Of a DNA stretch of 29,648 bases, positions 7,591 through 15,382 are shown piece after piece. Numbering within the stretch: the stretch's first letter is position 1; every line of letters begins with the position of its first letter. The stretch spans positions 1 to 29,648 of the forward strand of contig CAYMJU010000135.1 in NCBI GenBank assembly GCA_964390555.1, given 5' to 3'. This DNA comes from CAVTWS01 sp964390555 (GTDB lineage Bacteria > Actinomycetota > Acidimicrobiia > Acidimicrobiales > SHLQ01). The position numbers and the translations under genes are program-made. The notes beneath the pieces were generated by a model. The model saw nothing but the letters and a program-made list of their open reading frames with translations, made no database searches and was not told the origin of the DNA.

Positions 7591-8637
7591 TCAGCCGACG
7601 CGCAAGTCGGCCGCGTGACGCAGCAGTGGCCTGAGGTCGATGGCCGCCAGCCCGCTCAGCATCTCGGCCGGCCAATCGAGCTGGACCTGGACCGAGCCCT
7701 CCGGCGGCAGCGGCCAGACCCACCAGTCGGCCACCAGCAGCTGACGATCGCCTTGGCGGCGGTCGTTGTACCGCGTGGTCTCGGTGCGAGACCCGAGTAG
7801 CACCAGCCGAGACGACGACGGGGTGTGGAAGTCGAACCGTCGGCCGGCGTCGAAGCTCGACACCACAACGCCGTCGCCGAACCGCAGCTCGACACGGAGC
7901 GAGTCGGGGCCGGTCTGGTGACGAGGCAGCTGGCCGGGGATCAGGATCTCAGCCGGCTGAAGGACCGGCGGGAGCAGCCACGGGCGCCGAGACTCGAGCA
8001 CGATCGAGAAACCGAATCCCCCGGTCCCGACGTGAAATCCCTGCACACTGGCCAGCGCCGACACCGAGCGACCCACTTCGATCGGCTCGCCGGGGACGTG
8101 CACCGACCGCGACGGTCCCGTCGGTGACGGTCCCCACCACGACCGGTGGGCGACATCACGCCGATCGAGGGCCGAGATCAGCTGCTCGATCTGTTGCGGG
8201 TCGAGATGGCGAATCCCGTACCCGACCAGTCGCCGGACCTCCTCGGGGCGCACGCCCAGCTCGCGAAGGACCTGGCAGGCGCCCGAAGCGTCGTCGCTCA
8301 GAGCTCCGTGCAGGATCTCGAACGGACCGGTCGGTCCGGCGCCATCGGCGCGGGGTGTCTGCAAGGCCTCGGTGGCCCGATGGCTGAGGGGTGGGTCCCC
8401 GGGCCCGTCATGCTCGAGCGAGTACCGGTGCGACCGCAACACGTTGATCGCTCGCTCGATCCGCAAGGTGTCGAGGGCGAACAGTGTCGCCAGCTCGGCT
8501 ACGTCGCCTCCGGACGTGGCGATCACGCCGAACAGGAGGTACTCGGTTCCGCACCGATCATCACCGATCGCGCCCGCCGTACCAAGCGCAACATCGAGCG
8601 CCAGGCGAGCCGCATCGTCCAGGTTGAAGCCGGTCAC
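7591..8637 (-). CDS. Orphan Clp_N (Clp repeat) domain protein with unknown C-terminal domain
   Basis: This is a 348-residue protein. Residues 3-145 contain two Clp_N-type repeats: FNLDDAARLALDVALGTAGAIG with TEYLLFGVI, then GPFEILHGALSDDASGACQVL and LRELGVRPEEVRRLVG. In ClpA/C chaperones these repeats bind adaptors and substrates. No AAA+ ATPase domain follows. The rest (about 175-348) is beta-rich, with many Trp and Pro residues, and I do not recognise it. It may act as a substrate or adaptor mimic for ClpC, or as a small sensor. The GTG start at 8637 is supported by a strong GAGGAGG ribosome site, and there is no signal peptide. Confidence 0.78.
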   Translation of the reverse strand: MTGFNLDDAARLALDVALGTAGAIGDDRCGTEYLLFGVIATSGGDVAELATLFALDTLRIERAINVLRSHRYSLEHDGPGDPPLSHRATEALQTPRADGAGPTGPFEILHGALSDDASGACQVLRELGVRPEEVRRLVGYGIRHLDPQQIEQLISALDRRDVAHRSWWGPSPTGPSRSVHVPGEPIEVGRSVSALASVQGFHVGTGGFGFSIVLESRRPWLLPPVLQPAEILIPGQLPRHQTGPDSLRVELRFGDGVVVSSFDAGRRFDFHTPSSSRLVLLGSRTETTRYNDRRQGDRQLLVADWWVWPLPPEGSVQVQLDWPAEMLSGLAAIDLRPLLRHAADLRVG

Positions 8638-8647
8638 CGGTCCTCCT

Positions 8648-8678
8648 CAGTCATACAAACAGACACGTTACGTGACTG
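8648..8678. promoter_or_regulatory. Promoter with nested inverted repeats for the Clp_N gene
   Basis: Inverted arms CAGTCA (8648-8653) and TGACTG (8673-8678) enclose a perfect CACGT-T-ACGTG palindrome (8664-8674). Reading the minus strand, TAACGT (8670-8665) fits a TANNNT -10 box, with the GTG start about 28 nt downstream after a GAGGAGG site. The arrangement suggests a regulator binding over the promoter. The remaining intergenic DNA to 8848 shows nothing recognisable. Confidence 0.45.
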
Positions 8679-8848
8679 TTTCGACCGCCGTAAGTGGTGA
8701 AGCCGGAAATGGTGCCGGAGGCCCACCAGCGTTTTGCCTCTAGCCCCACCAGACAGGACCGCACGACCCTGGTCACGGACCTCCATCTCTGAGCGGCTGC
8801 ACCCCAGATCCTCACAACAGCGTCGATCGCTTGCCGTGACCGGTCAGC

Positions 8849-9340
8849 TCACGAGCGCGACCCTGGCGTCGGCTCCGCGAATGCGGCGACCACCGCACCG
8901 GTGAGCCGTTCTAGCTGATGCGGGTCGATCGGGAACACCGTGTCCGGCGTACCGGCAGCCGCCCACACGACGGCGTGGTCGAGCAACGCCGGGTCGAGGT
9001 AGACGGGGAGCCGCGACTCGTGGCCGAACGGCGGCACACCGCCGATGGCGTACCCGGTCGCCGCCCGCACCTGATCGGCGTCGGCCCGCGAGACCGGAGC
9101 ACCGTGAACGGCGGCGAGGGTCACGGTGTCGACTCGATTCGCGCCCGACGTCAGCACGAGCACCAACCCACCGTCGCTGGCGAAGACGAGCGACTTGACG
9201 ATCTGGGCGACGTCGCAGCCGATCGCCAGCGCGGCGTCGGCCGCGGTCCGGGACCCTTCGGGATAGCGGGCAACCTCGACGTCGAGCCCGAGCTCGGTCG
9301 CCGCCGCCAGGAATCGCTCGGTCGACGTTTGCTTCGCCAT
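8849..9340 (-). CDS. YbaK/EbsC-family aminoacyl-tRNA deacylase
   Basis: This is a 163-residue cytosolic protein of the YbaK/ProX fold, whose members hydrolyse mischarged tRNAs, often Cys-tRNA(Pro) or Ala-tRNA(Pro). The sequence shows TAADAALAIGCDVAQIVKSL with the conserved Lys, LVLTSGANRVD and GYAIGGVPPFGHESRLPVYL, the glycine-rich substrate loop. The ATG at 9340 follows an AGGAGA site, so I reject the longer frame from 9376. It begins one base after the SDR stop and ends a three-gene operon. The exact tRNA substrate cannot be read from sequence. Confidence 0.9.
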   Translation of the reverse strand: MAKQTSTERFLAAATELGLDVEVARYPEGSRTAADAALAIGCDVAQIVKSLVFASDGGLVLVLTSGANRVDTVTLAAVHGAPVSRADADQVRAATGYAIGGVPPFGHESRLPVYLDPALLDHAVVWAAAGTPDTVFPIDPHQLERLTGAVVAAFAEPTPGSRS

Positions 9341-9341
9341 G

Positions 9342-10121
9342 TCACATTCTCCTGAAGCCGACGATGCCGCCACCATCGACCAGCAGGGTCTCGCCCGTCA
9401 TCCACGAGCTGGCGTCCGACGCCAAGAACAGTGCGGCATCCGCGATGTCGGCCGGTTCCCCGAGTCGACCGAGCGGATAGGCGCGGGCCACCTGATCGCC
9501 GCGCCCGTCCTCCCACAGGTACCGCGCGAAGTCGGTCTTGACGAGCCCAGGCGCGATGGCGTTGACCCGGATCTTCGGGCCGAGCTCGGCTGCCAGCTGC
9601 CGCGTGAGGTGCAACAGCGCGGCCTTGGTCACGTTGTACGTCCCGATCATCGGCGACGGGGCGATGCCGCCGACCGAGCTGACGTTGACGATCGATCCGC
9701 CCCGCTCGGCCATACCGGCCCGGCACACGGCCTGACAGAACAGGAGCGGGCCGGTGAGGTTTACCTGCACCGTCTTCTCCCACCGAGGGAGATCGATGTC
9801 GATCACCGGCCCTGCGTACGGGTTGACGGCCGCGTTGTTCACGAGGATGTCCACCGGGCCGAGCCGCTCGGTCGTCGCCGTGACGACTCGTGCGATGTCG
9901 TCGGGATTGCCGGCGTTGCCGGCTTCCCACTGGCAGTCGTGGCCGACCGCGGCCGCCGCCGCCTCGCACCCATCGGCCTTGCGCGAAGAGATCATCACCG
10001 CGGCCCCGGCCGCGGCAAAGGCGTGGGCCGTCGCCAGACCGATGCCCTTCGATCCCCCCGTGATCAGGGCGACACGCCCGGAAAGATCGAACGCCCCCGG
10101 CCCGATGGCTCGCGCGCTCAT
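9342..10121 (-). CDS. SDR-family oxidoreductase
   Basis: This is a 259-residue classical SDR. The cofactor motif TGGSKGIG is followed by SSRKAD, favouring NADP. NNAAVNPYAG corresponds to the NNAG motif, and the catalytic NVSSVGG serine and TYNVTK (YxxxK) are intact. The tail DASSWMTGETLLVDGGG is typical. The ATG at 10121 overlaps the previous stop (ATGA), so translation is probably coupled to the dienoyl-reductase-like gene. Probable roles are 3-ketoacyl or carbonyl reduction in acyl-CoA metabolism; the substrate is undetermined. Confidence 0.9.
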   Translation of the reverse strand: MSARAIGPGAFDLSGRVALITGGSKGIGLATAHAFAAAGAAVMISSRKADGCEAAAAAVGHDCQWEAGNAGNPDDIARVVTATTERLGPVDILVNNAAVNPYAGPVIDIDLPRWEKTVQVNLTGPLLFCQAVCRAGMAERGGSIVNVSSVGGIAPSPMIGTYNVTKAALLHLTRQLAAELGPKIRVNAIAPGLVKTDFARYLWEDGRGDQVARAYPLGRLGEPADIADAALFLASDASSWMTGETLLVDGGGIVGFRRM

Positions 10122-11026
10122 GGTTCGAACGGGCCTTTCCCCATCTGGTCGCGCACGGTGACGACCGCCGGGTTGGTGAGCGAGCGGCGCTGCCAGTTTG
10201 CACCGTCGACCACGAGGGTGTGACCCGAGATGAATTGCGCGAACGGCGAGGCGAGGAACGTCGCCGCCCACCCGAGCTCGCGCAGCCGGCCGACCCGCAG
10301 GGCCGGTTGGCACGCGTCCTTGTCGTTGGTGCGCTTCAGATTGCCCTGGATGTCAGCGGTCATGTCATCGTGCGGGAACAGCCCGGGCACGAGACCGTTC
10401 ACCTGGATGCCGTACGGGCCCCACTCGACGGCGAGCGTCTCGACCATGTTCTTGACCCCCGCCTTGGCGGCCGCCGAGTGCGCGAACCCGGGCCCGCCCG
10501 TCCACGCGTACGACGCCCCGACGTTGATGATCGAACCCGGCGTTCGAGCCGCCAGGTGCCGTCGCCCGAACTCGCGGGCGCAAAAGAACGTCCCGTTGAG
10601 TGTGATGTCGACGACGGTACGCCACGCGTTTGGCGACATGTCCTCGGCGGTCACCGGAAAGTTGGCTGCGGCGTTGTTCACTAGGACGTCCGGAAGTCCA
10701 AAGGCCGACTCGGCCACGTCGAAAGCAGCACCGATCGACTCGGGGTCGCGGATGTCGCACACCACGACCTCCACGGGCGCCCCGAGCTCCGCGATGGCGG
10801 CTCGGCCCGCCTCGAGATGGTCGGGCTTGCGCGACGCGATGACGATCGATGCTCCCAACCGGGCGAACTCGGTGGCTATGGCCTTGCCGAGGCCGGTTCC
10901 GCCACCCGTCACGAACACGACGGATCCCTCGAACGTACCCGCCGGCAGGGCCGACGCGCCGCTCGGCGGCGGCTCGGGAAGACCCAGCAGATGTCCGGGG
11001 TCGGGCTGATCATCTGTATCGGACAC
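10118..11026 (-). CDS. SDR of the 2,4-dienoyl-CoA reductase type
   Basis: This 302-residue SDR carries TGGGTGLG and ASRKPDH, suggesting NADPH. In place of YxxxK it has HSAAAK, a serine four residues before the lysine, with an upstream Tyr in GASYAWTGGPGF. The same layout occurs in eukaryotic 2,4-dienoyl-CoA reductases (IYAETGSGF then SASAK), where that Tyr, Ser and Lys are catalytic. It thus probably removes the extra double bond during oxidation of polyunsaturated acyl-CoAs. A roughly 35-residue Pro-rich N-terminal extension precedes the fold. It starts with GTG after a GAGGT site; a TAGCAT -10 box lies about 42 nt upstream. First gene of a three-gene operon. Confidence 0.88.
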   Translation of the reverse strand: MSDTDDQPDPGHLLGLPEPPPSGASALPAGTFEGSVVFVTGGGTGLGKAIATEFARLGASIVIASRKPDHLEAGRAAIAELGAPVEVVVCDIRDPESIGAAFDVAESAFGLPDVLVNNAAANFPVTAEDMSPNAWRTVVDITLNGTFFCAREFGRRHLAARTPGSIINVGASYAWTGGPGFAHSAAAKAGVKNMVETLAVEWGPYGIQVNGLVPGLFPHDDMTADIQGNLKRTNDKDACQPALRVGRLRELGWAATFLASPFAQFISGHTLVVDGANWQRRSLTNPAVVTVRDQMGKGPFEP

Positions 11027-11400
11027 GGGTACCTCAGGCGGATCATCGGGTCGGCAAGCTGCCCGGCATGCTAGGCAGAAGGACTACGAGGCCCAGCGGA
11101 TAGGGGACGTCAGTGGTTGGAGCCGTTGAGCATCGCCTTGCTGCGCACGGCGACGAGCCCGGCTGTACTGCTGGGTCGCATGCGCTATCGTCACACGCTC
11201 TACTGGTGAACCAGCCTGTGAAGCATCGGATTCGCGCTCGCTTAGAGGGCGAGCCGATAGGCGAGCCCTCCAATGTGACAGTGGTATTTGTCGCCTGCGC
11301 CAGCAGGCGAGCGAGACCGATCAGACGTCGAGCACTCACCTATTGGCGCGGGTTCTCAGCTACTCCACACGTTTCTTGGCGCGCCCGAATCGGTGGCGGC
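11027..11400. other. Gene-poor region with two RNA-like hairpins
   Basis: This 374-bp stretch has no well-supported gene, although the lipoprotein frame stays open upstream to 11113. On the minus strand TAGCAT (11073-11068) is a likely -10 box for the operon starting at 11026. Two hairpins lie close together: GAGGGC/GCCCTC arms at 11245-11270 with an inner GCC/GGC pair, and a perfect TCGCCTGC-GCCA-GCAGGCGA at 11291-11310. They could be terminators, a structured leader or a small RNA. I see no tRNA cloverleaf. Confidence 0.4.
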
Positions 11401-11757
11401 GTGTTCTCAGCGGCCACGTTCGCGGTCGCCGCGGTCGCCGTCGCCGCGTGCGCGATCGACGAGGCCGGCGACCAATCCTCCGACGCTGCGTGCGCAGCGC
11501 TCTCAGACCCGGCGGTGCTGGCGCTCGGCGCCCCATCCTCGGCCGATGCACTTCGCGAGGCGGCCGATGCCGCGCCCGCCGAGGTCATGGCCGCCCTCGA
11601 GCGCCTGATAGTCGCCGCCGACGATCTAGCCGACCTCGACCCGGCGGCGGATACAACCCAAGCGCTGTCGGCGACGATCCTCACCGATCCCGAGATCCAA
11701 TCGGCACAAGCGTCGGTGCAGGCCTGGCGCGCTCAAGCATGTTCGGAGGATTCCTAG
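11401..11757 (+). CDS. Small putative lipoprotein, unknown function
   Basis: This is a helical, Ala/Asp-rich protein of about 118 residues. The frame contains a hydrophobic stretch FAVAAVAVAAC ending in a VAAC lipobox, so Cys17 is probably lipidated and the protein held outside the membrane. The mature part has two further Cys residues. The start is uncertain: GTG 11401 gives a compact signal but no positive charge, while GTG 11281 or 11275 adds about 40 Arg-rich residues. None has a clear ribosome site. The gene ends 4 bp into the convergent phosphatase gene. I recognise no family. Confidence 0.5.
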   Translation: MFSAATFAVAAVAVAACAIDEAGDQSSDAACAALSDPAVLALGAPSSADALREAADAAPAEVMAALERLIVAADDLADLDPAADTTQALSATILTDPEIQSAQASVQAWRAQACSEDS

Positions 11758-12371
11758 TCCGTGCGCGGATAGGGGGAAAGTCCTGGTTCGAGTAGGGCGG
11801 CAAGCGGGTCGATCACGGTGCACAGGCGGTCGCGCGTCGACCGATACACCGCGATCGGGTGGCCGGCCGGGTCGTCGATCTCGTCGGAAGCCCGCCCGAC
11901 GGGAAACGCCGAAGGACGCGCCGAGTCGACGCGCCCGACCCAGTCCCTAACTGGCAGCTCGCCGGGGGCTCCCACCCTGCGGATCAGGCGAACCAGCTCG
12001 GCGGCGAGGAAGGTGCGGGCCGCAGCATCAGAGTCCCACGCCTTGACGGCCCACGCATGTTGACGGGTCATGGCGATGACGACGTCGGCGCTGACGACCA
12101 GGTCGGCGCTGAGTCGGCGGCTGACGTGGTGGCCGATGTCCAGGCCGAGCTCGGCCATGACCTCGTTGGCGAGGGTGGTGGCCGGGCGCCCCGACCAGCC
12201 GAGTGTGCCGGCCGAGGTCACCGAGGCGAGCCGGCCTCGCTCGGCCAAGGCGCGCCCGAGCAGCGCTGCGGCCATCGGTGAGCGACACGTGTTGCCAGTA
12301 CAGACGACGAGGATCTCGATCGGTCGATGGTAGGCGGGCCCGCCCAAGTTCAGCTCGGTCGACCCATTCAC
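11754..12371 (-). CDS. Low-molecular-weight protein tyrosine phosphatase family protein
   Basis: This is a 205-residue cytosolic protein with the LMW-PTP P-loop VVCTGNTCRSP (Cys24-x5-Arg30) near the N-terminus and the general-acid segment DEIDDPAGHP near the C-terminus. Both catalytic elements are therefore present, and it should cleave phosphotyrosine or a related phosphoester. At 205 residues it is longer than the usual ~150; the extra length is an N-terminal tail and a middle insertion around the VRDWVGRVDSARPSAFP segment. Its GTG start lies just upstream of, and divergent from, the GGDEF-EAL gene. An arsenate-reductase role is less likely given the DPAG loop. Confidence 0.87.
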   Translation of the reverse strand: MNGSTELNLGGPAYHRPIEILVVCTGNTCRSPMAAALLGRALAERGRLASVTSAGTLGWSGRPATTLANEVMAELGLDIGHHVSRRLSADLVVSADVVIAMTRQHAWAVKAWDSDAAARTFLAAELVRLIRRVGAPGELPVRDWVGRVDSARPSAFPVGRASDEIDDPAGHPIAVYRSTRDRLCTVIDPLAALLEPGLSPYPRTD

Positions 12372-12401
12372 TTACGGCCGGGTTGTGCCGATCAAGTACC
12401 C

Positions 12402-14039
12402 GTGAGTGTCGACCGCCGCGATCTGGATCGTCGCGCCGAATCCGGCGTGACACGCGTGACGTCGGCATCCCCACGGACCTTTGCCCTGGTCGGCGTCACA
12501 CTCACCGTGGTCATCGCCGCGGCGGTCGGACTGCTGTCGGCGGAGCCGGCACGGCTCGTAGCGGCCTGCAGTGCGCTGGCGGCAGGGCTCGGTGTGACCA
12601 TGCTGTCGCTCGCCCCGGCGGCCACGATGAGCCGGCGGACCGTGCAGTACGAGGAGAGACTGACCCAGACGAGCCGGCAGGCGAGCCTCGATCAGCTGAC
12701 CGGGCTCCCGAATCGTCACGGGCTCCTCAAGGCGCTCGATGTCGCAGTAACCGAGGCTCGACGCGACAACACGGCTCTCGGCGTGCTGTTTCTGGACCTC
12801 GACCGGTTCAAGGTCATCAACGACACCATGGGACACGAGACCGGCGACGACCTGCTGATAAAGGTGGCGAGACGGATCGTCAGCGCAGTGCGGGCTTCCG
12901 ACGTCGTGGCCCGGTTCGGCGGGGACGAGTTCGTCGTCATCTGCCGCGGGCTGTTGACGGCGGACTCGTCGGTCGCCATCGCCCGCCAGATCCTCACCTC
13001 GTTCGATCGGCCGGTGACCCTTCTCACTGGCGCCGACCATGTCGTGACCCCCTCGATCGGCGTGGCGACGACGGACCGGTCGCGCCCGCGGTCGTCGCGG
13101 GAACTGGTCCGCGACGCCGACTCGGCCATGTACCGGGCCAAGCGGACCCGCTCGGGCCTGTCGGTGTTCGACGAGGCGCAACGCCGCGACGCCCTCAACC
13201 GGCTCGACATCGAACAGGCGCTGAGGGTGGCGCTCGAGGACTCCAAGCTCGACGTCCATTACCAACCGATCGTCGACGGCCGCACCCGGGCGCTGACTGC
13301 CTATGAGGCCCTTGTGCGCTGGAACCGTCCGGGCCTCGGAATGGTCGGACCGGGAGCGTTTCTCGACGTGGCCGAGGAGGCCGGGCTCATCGCGCCGCTC
13401 GGCGATCTGGTGCTCCGCGAAGCGGTGGCCCAGACCTCCATATGGAACCACGGGCTCCTTCAGGGGCGCAGTGTGAAGGTCGGGGTCAACGTGGCCGAGC
13501 GCCAGCTGATCGACCCGTCATTCGTCGGCAAGGTCGAGCGGGTCATCGAGTGGGCCGGGCTCGCCCCTTGGTTGTTGACCCTCGAGATCACCGAGGACGT
13601 CATCATGGAGCACCTCGACAGCTCGCTCAGCGTGCTGCGGGATCTGAAGGCCTTGGGCGTGAACTTGTCCATCGATGACTTCGGGACGGGACGGTCCTCG
13701 CTCAGCTACGTGAAGCGGCTCGACATGGTCGACTCGCTCAAGATCGACAAGTCCTTCGTGCAGGGACTCGGCACCGACGCGGTAGACGAGGCGATCGTTC
13801 ACGCCATCGTCGCTATGGCCAATGCCCTCGAGCTCGACATCGTGGCGGAGGGCGTCGAGACCGAGGAACAGGTGGAGCACCTGCTCGCGCTGGGCGTGGT
13901 CACGCTCCAGGGCTTCTTGTTCCACCGCCCGCTGTCAGCAACGAATCTCGAGCGCGAGCTGGTCGCGAACCATGTGCTCGTTCCCCGGCTCCCCGATCTG
14001 CAAGGGGCCCTGAGCCCCAACGGCTCGCCCTGGAGCTGA
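12402..14039 (+). CDS. Membrane GGDEF-EAL cyclic-di-GMP enzyme
   Basis: This is a 545-residue protein with two short membrane helices (about 26-46 and 52-72), a brief linker and then the GGDEF domain, with an intact FGGDEFVV motif near 171-178 and an RASD allosteric I-site five residues before it. The EAL domain begins near 290: YEALVRW (EAL at 302), GVNVAERQL, LEITED, DDFGTGRSS, LKIDKSFV and EGVET are all present. Both synthesis and hydrolysis of c-di-GMP are therefore possible. No PAS or other sensor domain is visible; the two helices may be the sensor. I choose GTG 12402 (VSVDRRDLD); the frame is open further upstream, but that would overlap the divergent phosphatase. Confidence 0.92.
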   Translation: MSVDRRDLDRRAESGVTRVTSASPRTFALVGVTLTVVIAAAVGLLSAEPARLVAACSALAAGLGVTMLSLAPAATMSRRTVQYEERLTQTSRQASLDQLTGLPNRHGLLKALDVAVTEARRDNTALGVLFLDLDRFKVINDTMGHETGDDLLIKVARRIVSAVRASDVVARFGGDEFVVICRGLLTADSSVAIARQILTSFDRPVTLLTGADHVVTPSIGVATTDRSRPRSSRELVRDADSAMYRAKRTRSGLSVFDEAQRRDALNRLDIEQALRVALEDSKLDVHYQPIVDGRTRALTAYEALVRWNRPGLGMVGPGAFLDVAEEAGLIAPLGDLVLREAVAQTSIWNHGLLQGRSVKVGVNVAERQLIDPSFVGKVERVIEWAGLAPWLLTLEITEDVIMEHLDSSLSVLRDLKALGVNLSIDDFGTGRSSLSYVKRLDMVDSLKIDKSFVQGLGTDAVDEAIVHAIVAMANALELDIVAEGVETEEQVEHLLALGVVTLQGFLFHRPLSATNLERELVANHVLVPRLPDLQGALSPNGSPWS

Positions 14040-14100
14040 CCCGGCCCCAAACCCACGCCAACCGCGCCCTTCGAGGCGATACGGACCGCGCGGAGGTGGC

Positions 14101-14106
14101 TAGGGT
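14101..14106 (+). promoter_or_regulatory. Putative -10 box of the CoA-transferase gene
   Basis: TAGGGT fits TANNNT. Transcription starting about 7 nt later would exclude the ATG at 14109 as start and give a leader of about 40 nt carrying the GAGGAGG ribosome site before GTG 14154. Confidence 0.45.
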
Positions 14107-14153
14107 TCATGCCGACGACCGGGTCGGGGACTCGGCGGTGTGAGGAGGTCGCG

Positions 14154-15356
14154 GTGCCCGGTCCGATGCATGGCGTTCGCGTGGTCGAGATCGGGGTGTG
14201 GGTCGCGGGCCCAGCCGCTGGCGGAATTCTCGCCGACTGGGGTGCCGACGTCACCAAGATCGAGCCGCCCGAAGGTGATCCGGCCCGCACGTTCGCCCGC
14301 ATGTTCGGTGCCGACATGGGCTCGAACCCGCCGTTCGAGATGGACAACCGATCGAAACGCAGCATCGTGGTCGACCTGCAGAGCGATGCCGGCCGGGCCC
14401 TCGCGCTCGAGCTGATCTCGACCGCCGACGTGTTTCTCACCAACCTGCGCCTCGGCGCGCTCGAACGCCTCGGCTTGGACTACGACACCCTGGCGGCACG
14501 GTTCCCCCGGTTGATCTACGCCCACGTCACCGGCTACGGCCGCGACGGCCCTGATGCCGACCGGGCCGCCTACGACATCGCGGCGTTCTGGGCTCGCTCG
14601 GGCATCGCCAACCTGCTCACGGCACCGGGCGCGGACCCGCCGTTTCAGCGCGGCGGCATGGGCGATCACTCGGTCGGCCTCGCCTCTGCCGCGGGGATCT
14701 CGGCCGCGCTGTTCGAGCGGGAGCGCAGCGGCACGGGCCAGCTCGTCGCCACCTCGCTCTTGCGCCAAGGCGTGTACACCATCAGCTTCGACCTGAACAT
14801 GACGCTCATGTGGGGCCAGAACGCCGCCGCGGGCGGGCGCACGAAGATCGGCAACCCTTCGGTCAACAACTATCTCGCCGGTGACGGCAGGCGGTTCTGG
14901 ATCGTCGGGCTCGAAGGGCCGCGCCATTGGCCGCCGATCGCCCGCTCGGTCGGTCATCCCGAGTGGCTCGAAGATGCCCGATTCGACACCCCGCTCGCCC
15001 GATCTCAGAATGCCGAGGAGCTCATTGCGCTGCTCGACGAGGCCTTTGCCACCAAGTCGCTCGACGAGTGGGCCGAGATATTCGCGACCGAGCCCGACTT
15101 CTTCTGGGCGCCCGTCAACAGCCCCGACGACCTGCTCGTCGATCCGCAATTCTTCGCCAGCGGGGCCGCGATCGAAGTTCCCGACGGTTCGTCGGGCACC
15201 ACGATGATCGCCACGCCGGTCGACTTCGGCCGTACCCGCTGGGAGGCTCGTAGCCGTGCTCCCGAGTTGGGACAGCACACCCGCGAGATGCTTGTCGACA
15301 TGGGCCGCACGCCCGAGGAGATCGACGCACTCCTCGCCTCGGGCACCGTCGCGTAG
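14154..15356 (+). CDS. Class III CoA-transferase (CaiB/BaiF family)
   Basis: This is a 400-residue enzyme that transfers CoA between carboxylic acids and activates substrates such as carnitine, bile acids or methylacyl compounds. It has the family N-terminus HGVRVVEIGVWVAGPAAGGI and GADVTKIEPPEGDPAR, then NRSKRSIVVDLQS, and the catalytic-Asp region AAYDIAAFWARSG followed by GGMGDHSVGLASAAGI. The C-terminal domain ends GQHTREMLVDMGRTPEEID, also typical. GTG 14154 is chosen because a GAGGAGG site precedes it at the right distance, whereas the ATG at 14109 has none. The neighbouring acyl-CoA genes suggest a catabolic role; the substrate is unknown. Confidence 0.92.
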   Translation: MPGPMHGVRVVEIGVWVAGPAAGGILADWGADVTKIEPPEGDPARTFARMFGADMGSNPPFEMDNRSKRSIVVDLQSDAGRALALELISTADVFLTNLRLGALERLGLDYDTLAARFPRLIYAHVTGYGRDGPDADRAAYDIAAFWARSGIANLLTAPGADPPFQRGGMGDHSVGLASAAGISAALFERERSGTGQLVATSLLRQGVYTISFDLNMTLMWGQNAAAGGRTKIGNPSVNNYLAGDGRRFWIVGLEGPRHWPPIARSVGHPEWLEDARFDTPLARSQNAEELIALLDEAFATKSLDEWAEIFATEPDFFWAPVNSPDDLLVDPQFFASGAAIEVPDGSSGTTMIATPVDFGRTRWEARSRAPELGQHTREMLVDMGRTPEEIDALLASGTVA

Positions 15357-15362
15357 AGGCCG

Positions 15363-15382
15363 AGCCCGACGAGCGACGGGCT
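15363..15382. terminator. Candidate bidirectional terminator hairpin
   Basis: AGCCCG and CGGGCT arms enclose an 8-nt loop between the stops of two convergent genes, overlapping the stop of the peroxiredoxin-like gene. There is no T-run, which is common in high-GC actinobacteria, so this is only a candidate. Confidence 0.4.

Noticed and set aside
8700..8848. Possible tRNA or small RNA in the gap
   Set aside because: I found no T-loop consensus and no cloverleaf.
14109..14153. ATG 14109 as start of the CoA-transferase
   Set aside because: It has no ribosome site and lies within a few bases of a -10 box; GTG 14154 has GAGGAGG at good spacing and begins at the conserved N-terminus.
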